Program-made: the position numbers and the translations under genes
Source: Bermanella sp.
GTDB lineage: Bacteria > Pseudomonadota > Gammaproteobacteria > Pseudomonadales > Oceanobacteraceae
Direction of reading: 5' to 3'
Length of the DNA stretch: 38,028 nucleotides
NCBI GenBank assembly: GCA_002683575.1
Contig: NYTP01000126.1
Span: 1 to 38,028 of the forward strand
Part shown: one piece after another, positions 18,791 through 26,789 of the stretch
Numbering within the stretch: position 1 is the first letter of the stretch
Layout: each line of letters starts with the position of its first letter
The notes under the pieces: model-generated
The model's input: the letters and a program-made list of their open reading frames with translations, nothing else
What the model was told of the DNA's origin: nothing
The model's database searches: none

Positions 18791-19648
18791 ATGAAACTTG
18801 TGGTCATCAGTGGACGCAGTGGCTCTGGTAAAAGTACCGCCCTTGATCTACTAGAAGACTTGGGGTTTTATTGTATAGACAACCTTCCGGTTGGGCTTTT
18901 ACAAAACTTACTTGACCAAATTCAATCAGGCCAAGGCCAGATGAACTCCGTGGCGGTGAGTATTGACGCGCGCAATATTCAAGCGGACTTAGCTAATTTC
19001 TCCGGTATCGTTAACCAACTAGATCGCAAACAATGCCAGCTGGAAATTATTTACCTCGATGCTCATAGTGACACCCTGCTTACCCGCTTTAGTGCTACCC
19101 GTCGTAAGCACCCACTAACGGGACCAGATGTTCCGCTGCTCGAAGCAATTGACCGAGAAAAAAACGTTTTACAACACATTGCCGACATGGCTGATCTTAC
19201 CGTCGATACCACCCATTTATCCATGCACCAGCTTCGTAGTATGATCAAAGAACGGGTCGTTCAAAAACAAGGTGGCGACATGTCATTATTGTTTGAGTCA
19301 TTCGGTTTTAAGCACGGCATTCCAAAAGACAGTGATCTTGTATTTGATGTTCGCTGTCTGCCCAACCCATATTGGGACCCGACCCTGCGTCAATTTACAG
19401 GCCAAGACCCTCAGATTCAGGCTTTCTTACAAGATGATGAGCACGTCAACGCCATGTTTAATGACATCCAAGATTTTTTAAAGAAGTGGTTACCTCAGTT
19501 TGAAGCCAACAATCGCACGTACATGACCGTTAGTATTGGCTGTACCGGAGGACAACATCGCAGCGTTTATATGGCTGAACGCTTGTTAGCCGCTTATCAA
19601 AATGAATTTGCCAATGTACAGCTTCGCCATCGCGAGCTAAACCAATAA
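18791..19648 (+). CDS. rapZ: RapZ, RNase adapter / nucleotide-binding protein
   Basis: This is a 285-aa protein from the ATG at 18791, which has AAGG six bases upstream; the track start is a TTG 15 bases earlier. The N-terminal P-loop is GRSGSGKST (Walker A), and FYCIDNLP is typical. The C-terminal RNA-binding domain has VFDVRCLPNPYWDP and SIGCTGGQHRSVYMAERL. In E. coli RapZ guides RNase E to GlmZ and so tunes GlmS, linking cell-envelope precursor supply to this cluster; whether this organism has those RNAs is unknown. It lies between ptsN and npr. Confidence 0.96.
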   Translation: MKLVVISGRSGSGKSTALDLLEDLGFYCIDNLPVGLLQNLLDQIQSGQGQMNSVAVSIDARNIQADLANFSGIVNQLDRKQCQLEIIYLDAHSDTLLTRFSATRRKHPLTGPDVPLLEAIDREKNVLQHIADMADLTVDTTHLSMHQLRSMIKERVVQKQGGDMSLLFESFGFKHGIPKDSDLVFDVRCLPNPYWDPTLRQFTGQDPQIQAFLQDDEHVNAMFNDIQDFLKKWLPQFEANNRTYMTVSIGCTGGQHRSVYMAERLLAAYQNEFANVQLRHRELNQ

Positions 19649-19649
19649 A

Positions 19650-19680
19650 CTTGTGTCCACCGCAATTCGCTAGACACAAG
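19650..19680 (+). promoter_or_regulatory. Hairpin between rapZ and npr
   Basis: A perfect 8-bp inverted repeat (CTTGTGTC/GACACAAG) with a 15-nt loop starts just after the rapZ stop. No T run follows, so it is not a classic terminator. It may be an RNA stability or processing element, or an operator. Confidence 0.4.
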
Positions 19681-19730
19681 GGTGTTTGGCCGATATGGTA
19701 GCCCTTCTATCCCTATATGCTTGTATTGAT

Positions 19731-20000
19731 ATGCTTGAAAACTCCATCACAATAATAAATAAATTGGGTTTACATGCACGGGCTGCTGCAAAATTGGTCT
19801 CCACTGCCAGTGCGTTCTCCAGCAAAGTAAAAATCAGTTTTAATGGAAAAGAAGTGGATGGTAAAAGCATCATGTCCGTCATGATGCTCGCCGCTAGCCA
19901 AGGCTCTGAAGTTCTACTAAAAGTCCATGGCGACGATGAGCAAGCCGCCATGAGTGCACTGCAGGAACTGATTAACGATTACTTTGGTGAAGGTGAATAA
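19731..20000 (+). CDS. npr: NPr, HPr-like phosphocarrier of the nitrogen PTS
   Basis: This is an 89-aa HPr-family protein. His15 in IINKLGLHARAAAKLV is the phosphorylated residue, and the second conserved patch is GKSIMSVMMLAASQGSEV with the regulatory-serine region replaced as in NPr. It passes phosphate from PtsP to PtsN. The track start at 19686 adds 15 residues of non-family sequence, so I use the ATG at 19731; no strong ribosome site is visible. It is the last gene of the rpoN-hpf-ptsN-rapZ-npr group. Confidence 0.95.
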   Translation: MLENSITIINKLGLHARAAAKLVSTASAFSSKVKISFNGKEVDGKSIMSVMMLAASQGSEVLLKVHGDDEQAAMSALQELINDYFGEGE

Positions 20001-20036
20001 CCCTTCTTCGTAAAACCCTCATTAAATCAATCTTCT

Positions 20037-20117
20037 AGGCTACACTTTTAACTAAGGGTCGTAGCCTGCTACCGCCTTTATGGGTACAATCCCACGCTGA
20101 TTTAAAGAGATAGCATT
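20037..20117 (+). promoter_or_regulatory. Structured 5' leader of mgtE, candidate riboswitch
   Basis: A perfect 7-bp stem AGGCTAC/GTAGCCT (20037-20043 with 20061-20067) encloses a 17-nt loop containing AACTAAGGGTC. It is followed by GCTACCGCC and a small TGGG/CCCA hairpin (TGGGTACAATCCCA). Alternative pairing GTAGC with GCTAC is possible. A structured leader before a magnesium transporter suggests a metal-responsive RNA. I could not match it firmly to the M-box consensus. Confidence 0.45.
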
Positions 20118-21473
20118 ATGTCTAGGGGCCAACATAAACACAGCAAGCTGGTACATCTGGGTGTCGCACTAGAAAGTGGGGCCTTGGCACAAGTACGTCG
20201 AATACTTAATAGTGACCTGCAGGCAGCCGATGTTGCGCACTTATTAGAATCAACCCCGCCAAAAGAACGTAAACTGCTTTGGGATCTCATCGACGAAGAA
20301 AACGAAGGTGAGGTACTGCAACACTTAAATGACGAGCTACAAGGCTGGTTGTTAAACCAAATGAGTGTGCAGGAAATGGCCAACGCCATGTCAGACCTCG
20401 ATACCGATGATATCGCTGACTTACTGCAAATATTACCTGATACCGTTACTCAAGAAGTCCTAACCACCATGGACTCGCAAGATCGTGCTCGTATCGAAGC
20501 CATCTTGTCTTACCCAGAAGACAGTGCCGGTGGCTTAATGAACACCGATACCGTGACGGTGCGGCCCGATATTACCCTTGAAGTTGTATTGCGTTACCTT
20601 CGTCGTCACAGAACCCTGCCGGACATGACGGATAACTTATTAGTGGTCAACCGCCGTGACGAGTTCATTGGTGTGCTGCCGATTAATAAAATTCTGGTGA
20701 GTGATGCAGACACCACAGTGCGTGAAGTGATGAATACTGACATCATTACCATTCGTGCTGATATGCCCGATACTCAAGTGGCCCAATTGTTTGAGCGTCA
20801 CGATTTAATTTCAGCCCCCGTTGTAGACGAACATACATTCAAATTACTTGGCCGTATAACCATCGATGACGTGGTGGATGTTATTCGTGAAGAGGCCGAT
20901 CACTCATTAATGAGCATGGCCGGTCTTGATGAAGATGAAGATACCTTTGCGCCGGCATTTAAAACCAGCCGTCGTCGTGCCGTTTGGCTAGGTATCAACT
21001 TGCTCACTGCTTTTTTAGCCAGTGCGGTCATTGGCTTGTTTCAAGATACCATTAACACCGTCGTTGCTCTGGCTGTACTTATGCCCATTGTTGCCAGCAT
21101 GGGCGGCATTGCCGGCAGTCAAACCCTAACACTGGTGATTCGTGGCCAAGCCATCGGTCACATCGACTCAAACAACATTGGATGGCTTCTTAATCGAGAA
21201 CTGCTAGTGGGCCTTAGCAATGGTATACTTTGGGCCATTGTGATTGGTCTAGCCACTTATGTTTGGTTTCAAGACATACAAATCTCGGTGATTATCGCTA
21301 TCGCCATTGTGATTAATTTAGTGGTAGCGGCTTTGGCCGGTGCCTTCTTACCTATCTTGCTAAAACGACTCAATATCGATGCGGCACTCGCCGGTGGGGT
21401 TGTATTGACCACCATTACCGATGTAGTGGGCTTCTTTGCATTTTTAGGTTTAGCCGCTAGCTTTTATTTATAA
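20118..21473 (+). CDS. mgtE: MgtE family magnesium transporter
   Basis: MgtE (451 aa) is a homodimeric Mg2+ channel gated by its cytoplasmic domain. The N-terminal superhelical domain spans about residues 10-130 (DLQAADVAHLLESTPPKERKLLWDLI, DIADLLQILPD). Next comes a CBS pair with YPEDSAGGLMNTDTVTVRPD and VREVMNTDIITIRADMPDTQVAQLFERHDLISAPVVDE. Five membrane helices run from about residue 285 (RRRAVWLGINLLTAFLASAVIGLF, VLMPIVASMGGIAGSQTLTLVIRG, GGVVLTTITDVVGFFAFLGLA); the final TTITDVVGFF holds the conserved pore Asp. The upstream region holds a possible regulatory RNA. darP follows after 17 nt. Confidence 0.96.
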   Translation: MSRGQHKHSKLVHLGVALESGALAQVRRILNSDLQAADVAHLLESTPPKERKLLWDLIDEENEGEVLQHLNDELQGWLLNQMSVQEMANAMSDLDTDDIADLLQILPDTVTQEVLTTMDSQDRARIEAILSYPEDSAGGLMNTDTVTVRPDITLEVVLRYLRRHRTLPDMTDNLLVVNRRDEFIGVLPINKILVSDADTTVREVMNTDIITIRADMPDTQVAQLFERHDLISAPVVDEHTFKLLGRITIDDVVDVIREEADHSLMSMAGLDEDEDTFAPAFKTSRRRAVWLGINLLTAFLASAVIGLFQDTINTVVALAVLMPIVASMGGIAGSQTLTLVIRGQAIGHIDSNNIGWLLNRELLVGLSNGILWAIVIGLATYVWFQDIQISVIIAIAIVINLVVAALAGAFLPILLKRLNIDAALAGGVVLTTITDVVGFFAFLGLAASFYL

Positions 21474-21490
21474 ACATTATTGGTTTCCCC

Positions 21491-22033
21491 ATGAGCGAAC
21501 ACGAAGACGATCAGTTTGAAGAGTATTCAGGCCCAAGTAAATCCCAGGTTAAACGCGAAATGCATGCCCTACAAGAGCTCGGCAAACGTATTTGTGAACT
21601 ACCTAAAAAGCAATTAAAAACCCTACCACTCAGCGCAACGATGATAGAGGCCGTAGCGGAATGGGATCGTATTAAGAAGAACGAAGCCAAACGCAGGCAC
21701 CTTCAATACGTGGGCCGTGTTATGCGTTCGGAAGATATCGAAGCGGTGAAATTAGCCATCGATAAACAAGACCCCAGTAGCGAAGAGTACAACCGAGTCT
21801 TACACCAGCAAGAAAAATGGCGTGACCGTTTAATCACAGAAGGAAAAGACGCATTAAGTGAATTTTGTGAGCAATTCGAGGTCTCGGATATTCAGCATCT
21901 TCGCCAATTGATTCGTAATGCGGCCAAGGAGCATGAAGAGAAACTAGCCAATCCTGATGCGGCACAAGCTAAAATGGGGAAAAGTGCAGCGCGTAAGTTA
22001 TTCTTATTTATTAAGACTTTTTACCCAAGCTAA
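21491..22033 (+). CDS. darP: DarP (YjgA), ribosome biogenesis factor
   Basis: This is a 180-aa highly charged helical protein of the DUF615/YjgA family. Recognition is from the N-terminal acidic stretch followed by GPSKSQVKREMHALQELGKRICELPKKQLKTLPL and RRHLQYVGRVMRSEDIEAVKLAI, and KLFLFIKTF near the end. In E. coli it associates with late 50S precursors and helps peptidyl-transferase-centre maturation. It is next to mgtE and convergent with nit; a shared terminator follows. In Pseudomonas-type genomes pmbA and tldD lie beside this gene, but they are not here. Confidence 0.95.
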   Translation: MSEHEDDQFEEYSGPSKSQVKREMHALQELGKRICELPKKQLKTLPLSATMIEAVAEWDRIKKNEAKRRHLQYVGRVMRSEDIEAVKLAIDKQDPSSEEYNRVLHQQEKWRDRLITEGKDALSEFCEQFEVSDIQHLRQLIRNAAKEHEEKLANPDAAQAKMGKSAARKLFLFIKTFYPS

Positions 22034-22066
22034 ACACCTAATTCAAACAACCGCCGCGGTTTAAAC

Positions 22067-22098
22067 AAAAAGCTTTCGTGTATTCACGTAAGCTTTTT
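22067..22098. terminator. Bidirectional terminator between darP and nit
   Basis: There are 14-nt arms (AAAAAGCTTTCGTG and CACGTAAGCTTTTT) with one mismatch and a 4-nt loop TATT. Arm ends of A5/T5 give a T run on both strands. The nit stop codon (22084-22086) lies at the loop, so nit termination overlaps its own coding end. Confidence 0.85.
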
Positions 22099-22902
22099 GT
22101 GTTGCTGAATGGGCATGTTAGCTCGACATTGCTCAAGAAAATCAAAATCCAAATCTGCAAATATGACTTGTGGTTTTTCATTATCCCCTTGCGCAAGGAT
22201 CTCACCATTAGGTGCAACGATCATACTTTGCCCCCAGGTTTTGCGGCCATCCTCATGAACCCCCACCTGATTAGCCGCTAACACAAAGCTTTGTGTTTCA
22301 ATTGCCCTAGCACGTAATAATATTTCCCAATGCACCCGCCCTGTTTCATAAGTAAAAGCCGAAGGGACTGTAATCAATTCACAACCCTGCGACTGATACT
22401 GCTGGTACAGTTCTGGAAAACGTACGTCATAACAAACACTTAAACCAAGCTGATGCCCATCAACCATCACTGTTTTCGCATCATTACCTGCGATAAACGT
22501 ATCCGACTCTTTATAACGGCCTTTTTCATCCGCCACGTTAACATCAAATAAATGTATTTTATTGTATTGCGCCATTATTTCGCCGTCACGAGAACACACT
22601 AATGAAGCCGCTAATACTTTTTCAGATTGTTTGTTACTTTCATCTATTAAAGGAACTGAACCCGCTACAATATTAAGTTTAAATTGCTTAGCCCAACCCA
22701 AAACGGTATGAATGACATCTTCAGGTGTAAAACGATTGCACGCTAATTCGAATTGATTAGTCACCCCAAGACAAGCAAACATTTCAGGTAATACGACCAA
22801 GTCAGCATCCTTTTCTGATGCTTGTTTAAGTAATACCTCAGCTTGCATTAGGTTAGCATCAACATCTTTACCACTGGTCATTTGAATAACGGCACAACGC
22901 AT
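22084..22902 (-). CDS. Carbon-nitrogen hydrolase, Nit/deaminated-glutathione amidase type
   Basis: This is a nitrilase-superfamily enzyme of 272 aa. The catalytic triad reads Glu40 (VVLPEMFACLG), Lys115 (AQYNKIHLFDV) and Cys157 (LSVCYDVRFPELYQ). The HLFDV and DVRFPELY motifs place it in the Nit1/Nit2 branch, where members hydrolyse deaminated glutathione or alpha-keto amides; the substrate here is inferred only. The start overlaps the yhdP stop by one base, and linkage to yhdP is conserved in Pseudomonas-like genomes. Length is normal. Last gene of the mreBCD-maf-rng-yhdP-nit string. Confidence 0.9.
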   Translation of the reverse strand: MRCAVIQMTSGKDVDANLMQAEVLLKQASEKDADLVVLPEMFACLGVTNQFELACNRFTPEDVIHTVLGWAKQFKLNIVAGSVPLIDESNKQSEKVLAASLVCSRDGEIMAQYNKIHLFDVNVADEKGRYKESDTFIAGNDAKTVMVDGHQLGLSVCYDVRFPELYQQYQSQGCELITVPSAFTYETGRVHWEILLRARAIETQSFVLAANQVGVHEDGRKTWGQSMIVAPNGEILAQGDNEKPQVIFADLDFDFLEQCRANMPIQQHKKLT

Positions 22903-25900
22903 TACTCTTTTTCTCCTAACCCAAAAAAATCTTTCATTCGATACCAGAAGCCTTGGTCTTGCTTACCTTCAATATCATTATCAAATCGTTTCATTAACTT
23001 TAAATTTGGCTCATCCCAAGTACCATCTAATTTATAAGTAGCACTGGTGTATTTTTCAATTTGATCACCAACTAGCTGTTCACCAACAAACAATGATGCC
23101 GCCACAGGTGGTGCAAATCCTGCTAGGATAGCTACAAAAGGAAGTGTACTGGTAATAGGAAAAGTCACAGAGAGTTCTTGCTTAAGGGCTTTTGTATTTA
23201 AATTAACCGTTCCGCTAGCCGAAAATTTAGCTGAAGGCCCTTTAATATCTAATGTGTCTACAATCGTCATAACACCATCATTGACATTGACCTTTCCAGA
23301 GACGGAGTCAAAGTGTAAACCGCTTTGGTATACATCTGAAAAGTCTAAACGTAGGCGCCTTCCAATTGCTGAAAAATTCAAAATGCCAAATGCACTCAAC
23401 GCGCCGGTATCTCCAGCCTCTAAGAAACGACCATCTCGTAATGAAACACTGGCTTGCCCATTTAACAAATGGGATTGAATAGCTGCTGGGCTAGCCTGCC
23501 ATTTAAAATCTAGATTTACTTTTGCATTCTTGGCCTCGATGACAGGCTTACTGCGCCACGCTTTCTGGATACCACCTACGTCATTACTGGCTAACTTAAG
23601 TTGTAAAGATGTTGTTTGTAATTGCGTTTCATCCACCGATTTCACCCAACTCACCTGACCTTTTACAGCCAGTTTTTTAATAGTGCCGTCGATTTCTGTA
23701 ATCGATAATGTATCCCCTTTACTACGCACTTTTCCTTGCCAAGAACCGTAGTTTATTGGGCCAAGAAAAATCTCATCAACTTCTAAGTCCAGATCGGTAA
23801 ACATGCTTGGAAAAACATTGACTAACGGATCGACTTCTTTAGCTGCTTTATCATCCGATTCATTAAGTGCAGGCCAGTGAATATAATCTAGATCTAATGC
23901 AATAGGTTCACCTTCAGACCACGTCACCAAACCCTTTGCGATAGGCGCCTGAATATTTATATCCCAAGCGTTACCTCGGGGACTTACTTGTGTGGATACT
24001 TGCTCAAATTCATAATCATCGTAAACAACTAAATCAGAACTGATATCCACTTTACGCACAAGTGAACTTGATTCACGGCTTACCTGGGTATCATTGTGGT
24101 TAGCTGTGTTCGGTTGAAGACTCTGGAATAAATTCAACCATTCATTCGCGTTAATTTGGCTAACATGTCCAAGTACTTCAATGCCCTTGGTATTGGGTAT
24201 GTATGCTTCGGTTGACCCTAAATAAATTTGCCCTGACTGAACACCACCTTGCTTTAAATGCAGCGCCAAGTTCAAATTGTCAGAGTATGACAATTTGATT
24301 TTTTGCCCATCATCAAGGGCCATTTTCATTTTAAAAGGTTGAGCTGAGTTTGCCTGCTTAGCGAACGGCTCAGGGAGTGCAACATCAATACCTTTTAAAT
24401 CACTACTGATTTCTAAACCTGTAAAGCCGTTTTTTTCTCCACTAATTTTAAAGTATCCTGATACAAGCGCATTGCCGGTAATAGGCTCAAGTAGCGGTAA
24501 ATTCAGCCATTGCTTTAAACGAGTCGTTTCTAAATTACCTTTAAAAGCAATGTCCGACGAAAATCCAACCTCGTGTACTACGGAGTCAATATTCACGATA
24601 AGTGGTTGCTGCCAAAGATTAGATTGTATTGCAGATGCACTTAGCCCTTCACTTGTGCGGTATCGAATTGAACCATGAGTCTGGTCAAAACTTAAACCAA
24701 TATCGGCTAAATTCAAACTAGCTTGCGTCAAGCGTGTATTGATATCGGCGCCAATTGAATTACCACCCCCATTCAACGGTATAGACAAGCCTAATTGAGT
24801 AACATGTTTACCAGTCATACTCCATGGATCCATCACATTATTCACCACCGCTTGAAGGGGCGTATGCTGAAAATAGCTAAATCCTTCTGATGCTAATCCA
24901 TCCACATTAGCCTTAACCCAAAGCGTATTACTATCTATACCATCATAAATAATCTGTGTACTAGACACGTCACCACCAAGGCTTAAAGCCTGATTTATAT
25001 TGGCATAAACACGATCATTTTTAACAAATAAGTTTCCGTTAATATCAGATACGACAGGCCATTGTGGTAAATATTGAAGGGCGGCCTTAGATAAATTTAA
25101 TTGCAATTCAGACTGACTAGCACTGTTTTTATCAAGACCTGTAAATAAATAATATTGCCCACTATTAGCCTTACCCGCTAATAAAGACTGATCTAGCCAG
25201 TCCCTCAAATCCTCTGACACAATTTTAGGCACAAGAGCATGATGTACTGCCACATCAGCGTTAGTGAGTGATAAATTGAGTTCAAGCTTGTCCTCAAGAG
25301 ACGTTTTATCAAATAGCCAAACCTTAAAGCCGCCCATAATGTTTTCAACATTGGCCATTTCAAGGGATAGGCCATCCCCAACTAAGCGAACGCCTTCATC
25401 GGTAATAAACCAATCCACTTGCCCTTTTGCGTTAGGGAAATAAAACGGTGACTCATAAATGTCAGGAAAATTAATCGTTACCTGTGGGCCATCAAACTGC
25501 ACACGGCCGTTTTTTTCATTTGCCGCAATGACACCATTAATATTGGTAAGGCTAGGAATACCGCCACTTGCTTGGGTAGATACATTTTTGATTTCACCAG
25601 CGACTGTAAACGACGTTTGACCATCTGCTTTGTTTTGCATGATGATATTCATGTCTTCAACAGAACCAATAGGCGCTAATTCGGTTAAAAGCGGTTTCAA
25701 TTCTGTTGGTATCAGGTTCACCTTGGAAAGGAACTCATGTAAGTAACTGACATCCATGGACTTAAGGTAGGTCTGCCAACGACTGCCTTGCATGGTTTTT
25801 GATATACCTACCGCAAGATCATTAAATTCCCATGTTTTATTTTTTAACTTGAAGTTGCTATCTTCTAGCCAAAACCGCCAATCATCGACTGATTTTTGTT

Positions 25901-26783
25901 TTGCCCAAATTGTCGCATTCACTGCATCAATTTTTCGCCCATCGTTGACGTACACACTTGGGCTGGCGACAGACAACTTACTGTAATTTAATAACCTATC
26001 TTTAAATTCAAAACGTAATTGTGCGGATGCCGAAAACGATTTAAACAGCGATACATCAAATATCTCATTAAACCAATAATCCACATCTAAATCTGGTAGA
26101 TCCAATGCCCCTCTCGCATAAAATGTATCCAATTTAAAGGGGCTGCCTTGGCTGTAAAGCCTAAGACCGGCATTGACTTTATTTTCATTACCGTATGATA
26201 CATTACCGGTTATTAACCGGTTAAAACCATCACCCGTCATCACCAGATGATCTAGTTGCAAAATTTTGGTTTCATTTTCACGGATGTTTTCCACTGTCAC
26301 ATTATTTAGCTCAACTTGCTGTTGTAGCAATAGACTTTCAATAAGCTGTTTAATGAGCTTGATGTCATCGTCTTCAATGGGCTGTTTCGGTTTTTTATTG
26401 TCGCCATCTACGCGCACATATAAGCCGGAAAGCCTGACACTTTTAAATACAGGGGTAAGATTAAACAATGAAGAACGGGGATCTAAAACCGCATCAATGG
26501 CGGCTATGGATACCTTAGGTTGATCAGGGTAGTCATCGGTATGAAGCGTGACACCCTCAATATGAACCGAAGGCGTGAGAATATCCATGCCACCACTGAG
26601 CTGACGAATGCTGACATCACCGTCCAGTTGCTGGCCAAGATAGGTTTCTAACGAAGCACGATATTGACCAATATACGGAAAGATCTGCTGCCCTATGGCA
26701 CTGTACAAGGCCAGCACCATGAAAGTTGCAACAAACAATAAATTAAATGCGGTCAATCCTTGCTTTAATGTGTTTTTCTTCAT
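22902..26783 (-). CDS. yhdP: YhdP family AsmA-like envelope protein
   Basis: This is a very large protein (1293 aa) with one N-terminal membrane helix (AFNLLFVATFMVLALYSAIGQ) and a long periplasmic region of repeating beta-strand units. The C-terminus has the AsmA/DUF3971-type pattern NFSAIGRRLRLDFSDVYQSGLHFDSVSGKVNVNDGVM and FPITSTLPFVAILAGFAPPVAASLFVGEQLVG. In E. coli YhdP, TamB and YdbH share the task of phospholipid transport to the outer membrane. Size matches the family (about 1270 aa). It starts 6 nt after rng and ends overlapping nit by one base, so all three are co-transcribed. Many shadow ORFs lie in it. Confidence 0.94.
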   Translation of the reverse strand: MKKNTLKQGLTAFNLLFVATFMVLALYSAIGQQIFPYIGQYRASLETYLGQQLDGDVSIRQLSGGMDILTPSVHIEGVTLHTDDYPDQPKVSIAAIDAVLDPRSSLFNLTPVFKSVRLSGLYVRVDGDNKKPKQPIEDDDIKLIKQLIESLLLQQQVELNNVTVENIRENETKILQLDHLVMTGDGFNRLITGNVSYGNENKVNAGLRLYSQGSPFKLDTFYARGALDLPDLDVDYWFNEIFDVSLFKSFSASAQLRFEFKDRLLNYSKLSVASPSVYVNDGRKIDAVNATIWAKQKSVDDWRFWLEDSNFKLKNKTWEFNDLAVGISKTMQGSRWQTYLKSMDVSYLHEFLSKVNLIPTELKPLLTELAPIGSVEDMNIIMQNKADGQTSFTVAGEIKNVSTQASGGIPSLTNINGVIAANEKNGRVQFDGPQVTINFPDIYESPFYFPNAKGQVDWFITDEGVRLVGDGLSLEMANVENIMGGFKVWLFDKTSLEDKLELNLSLTNADVAVHHALVPKIVSEDLRDWLDQSLLAGKANSGQYYLFTGLDKNSASQSELQLNLSKAALQYLPQWPVVSDINGNLFVKNDRVYANINQALSLGGDVSSTQIIYDGIDSNTLWVKANVDGLASEGFSYFQHTPLQAVVNNVMDPWSMTGKHVTQLGLSIPLNGGGNSIGADINTRLTQASLNLADIGLSFDQTHGSIRYRTSEGLSASAIQSNLWQQPLIVNIDSVVHEVGFSSDIAFKGNLETTRLKQWLNLPLLEPITGNALVSGYFKISGEKNGFTGLEISSDLKGIDVALPEPFAKQANSAQPFKMKMALDDGQKIKLSYSDNLNLALHLKQGGVQSGQIYLGSTEAYIPNTKGIEVLGHVSQINANEWLNLFQSLQPNTANHNDTQVSRESSSLVRKVDISSDLVVYDDYEFEQVSTQVSPRGNAWDINIQAPIAKGLVTWSEGEPIALDLDYIHWPALNESDDKAAKEVDPLVNVFPSMFTDLDLEVDEIFLGPINYGSWQGKVRSKGDTLSITEIDGTIKKLAVKGQVSWVKSVDETQLQTTSLQLKLASNDVGGIQKAWRSKPVIEAKNAKVNLDFKWQASPAAIQSHLLNGQASVSLRDGRFLEAGDTGALSAFGILNFSAIGRRLRLDFSDVYQSGLHFDSVSGKVNVNDGVMTIVDTLDIKGPSAKFSASGTVNLNTKALKQELSVTFPITSTLPFVAILAGFAPPVAASLFVGEQLVGDQIEKYTSATYKLDGTWDEPNLKLMKRFDNDIEGKQDQGFWYRMKDFFGLGEKE

Positions 26784-26789
26784 GTGAGA

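Noticed and set aside
20001-20117. Naming the mgtE leader as an M-box riboswitch
   Set aside because: I could not find the M-box core clearly and the element is short; it is reported only as an unexplained structured leader.
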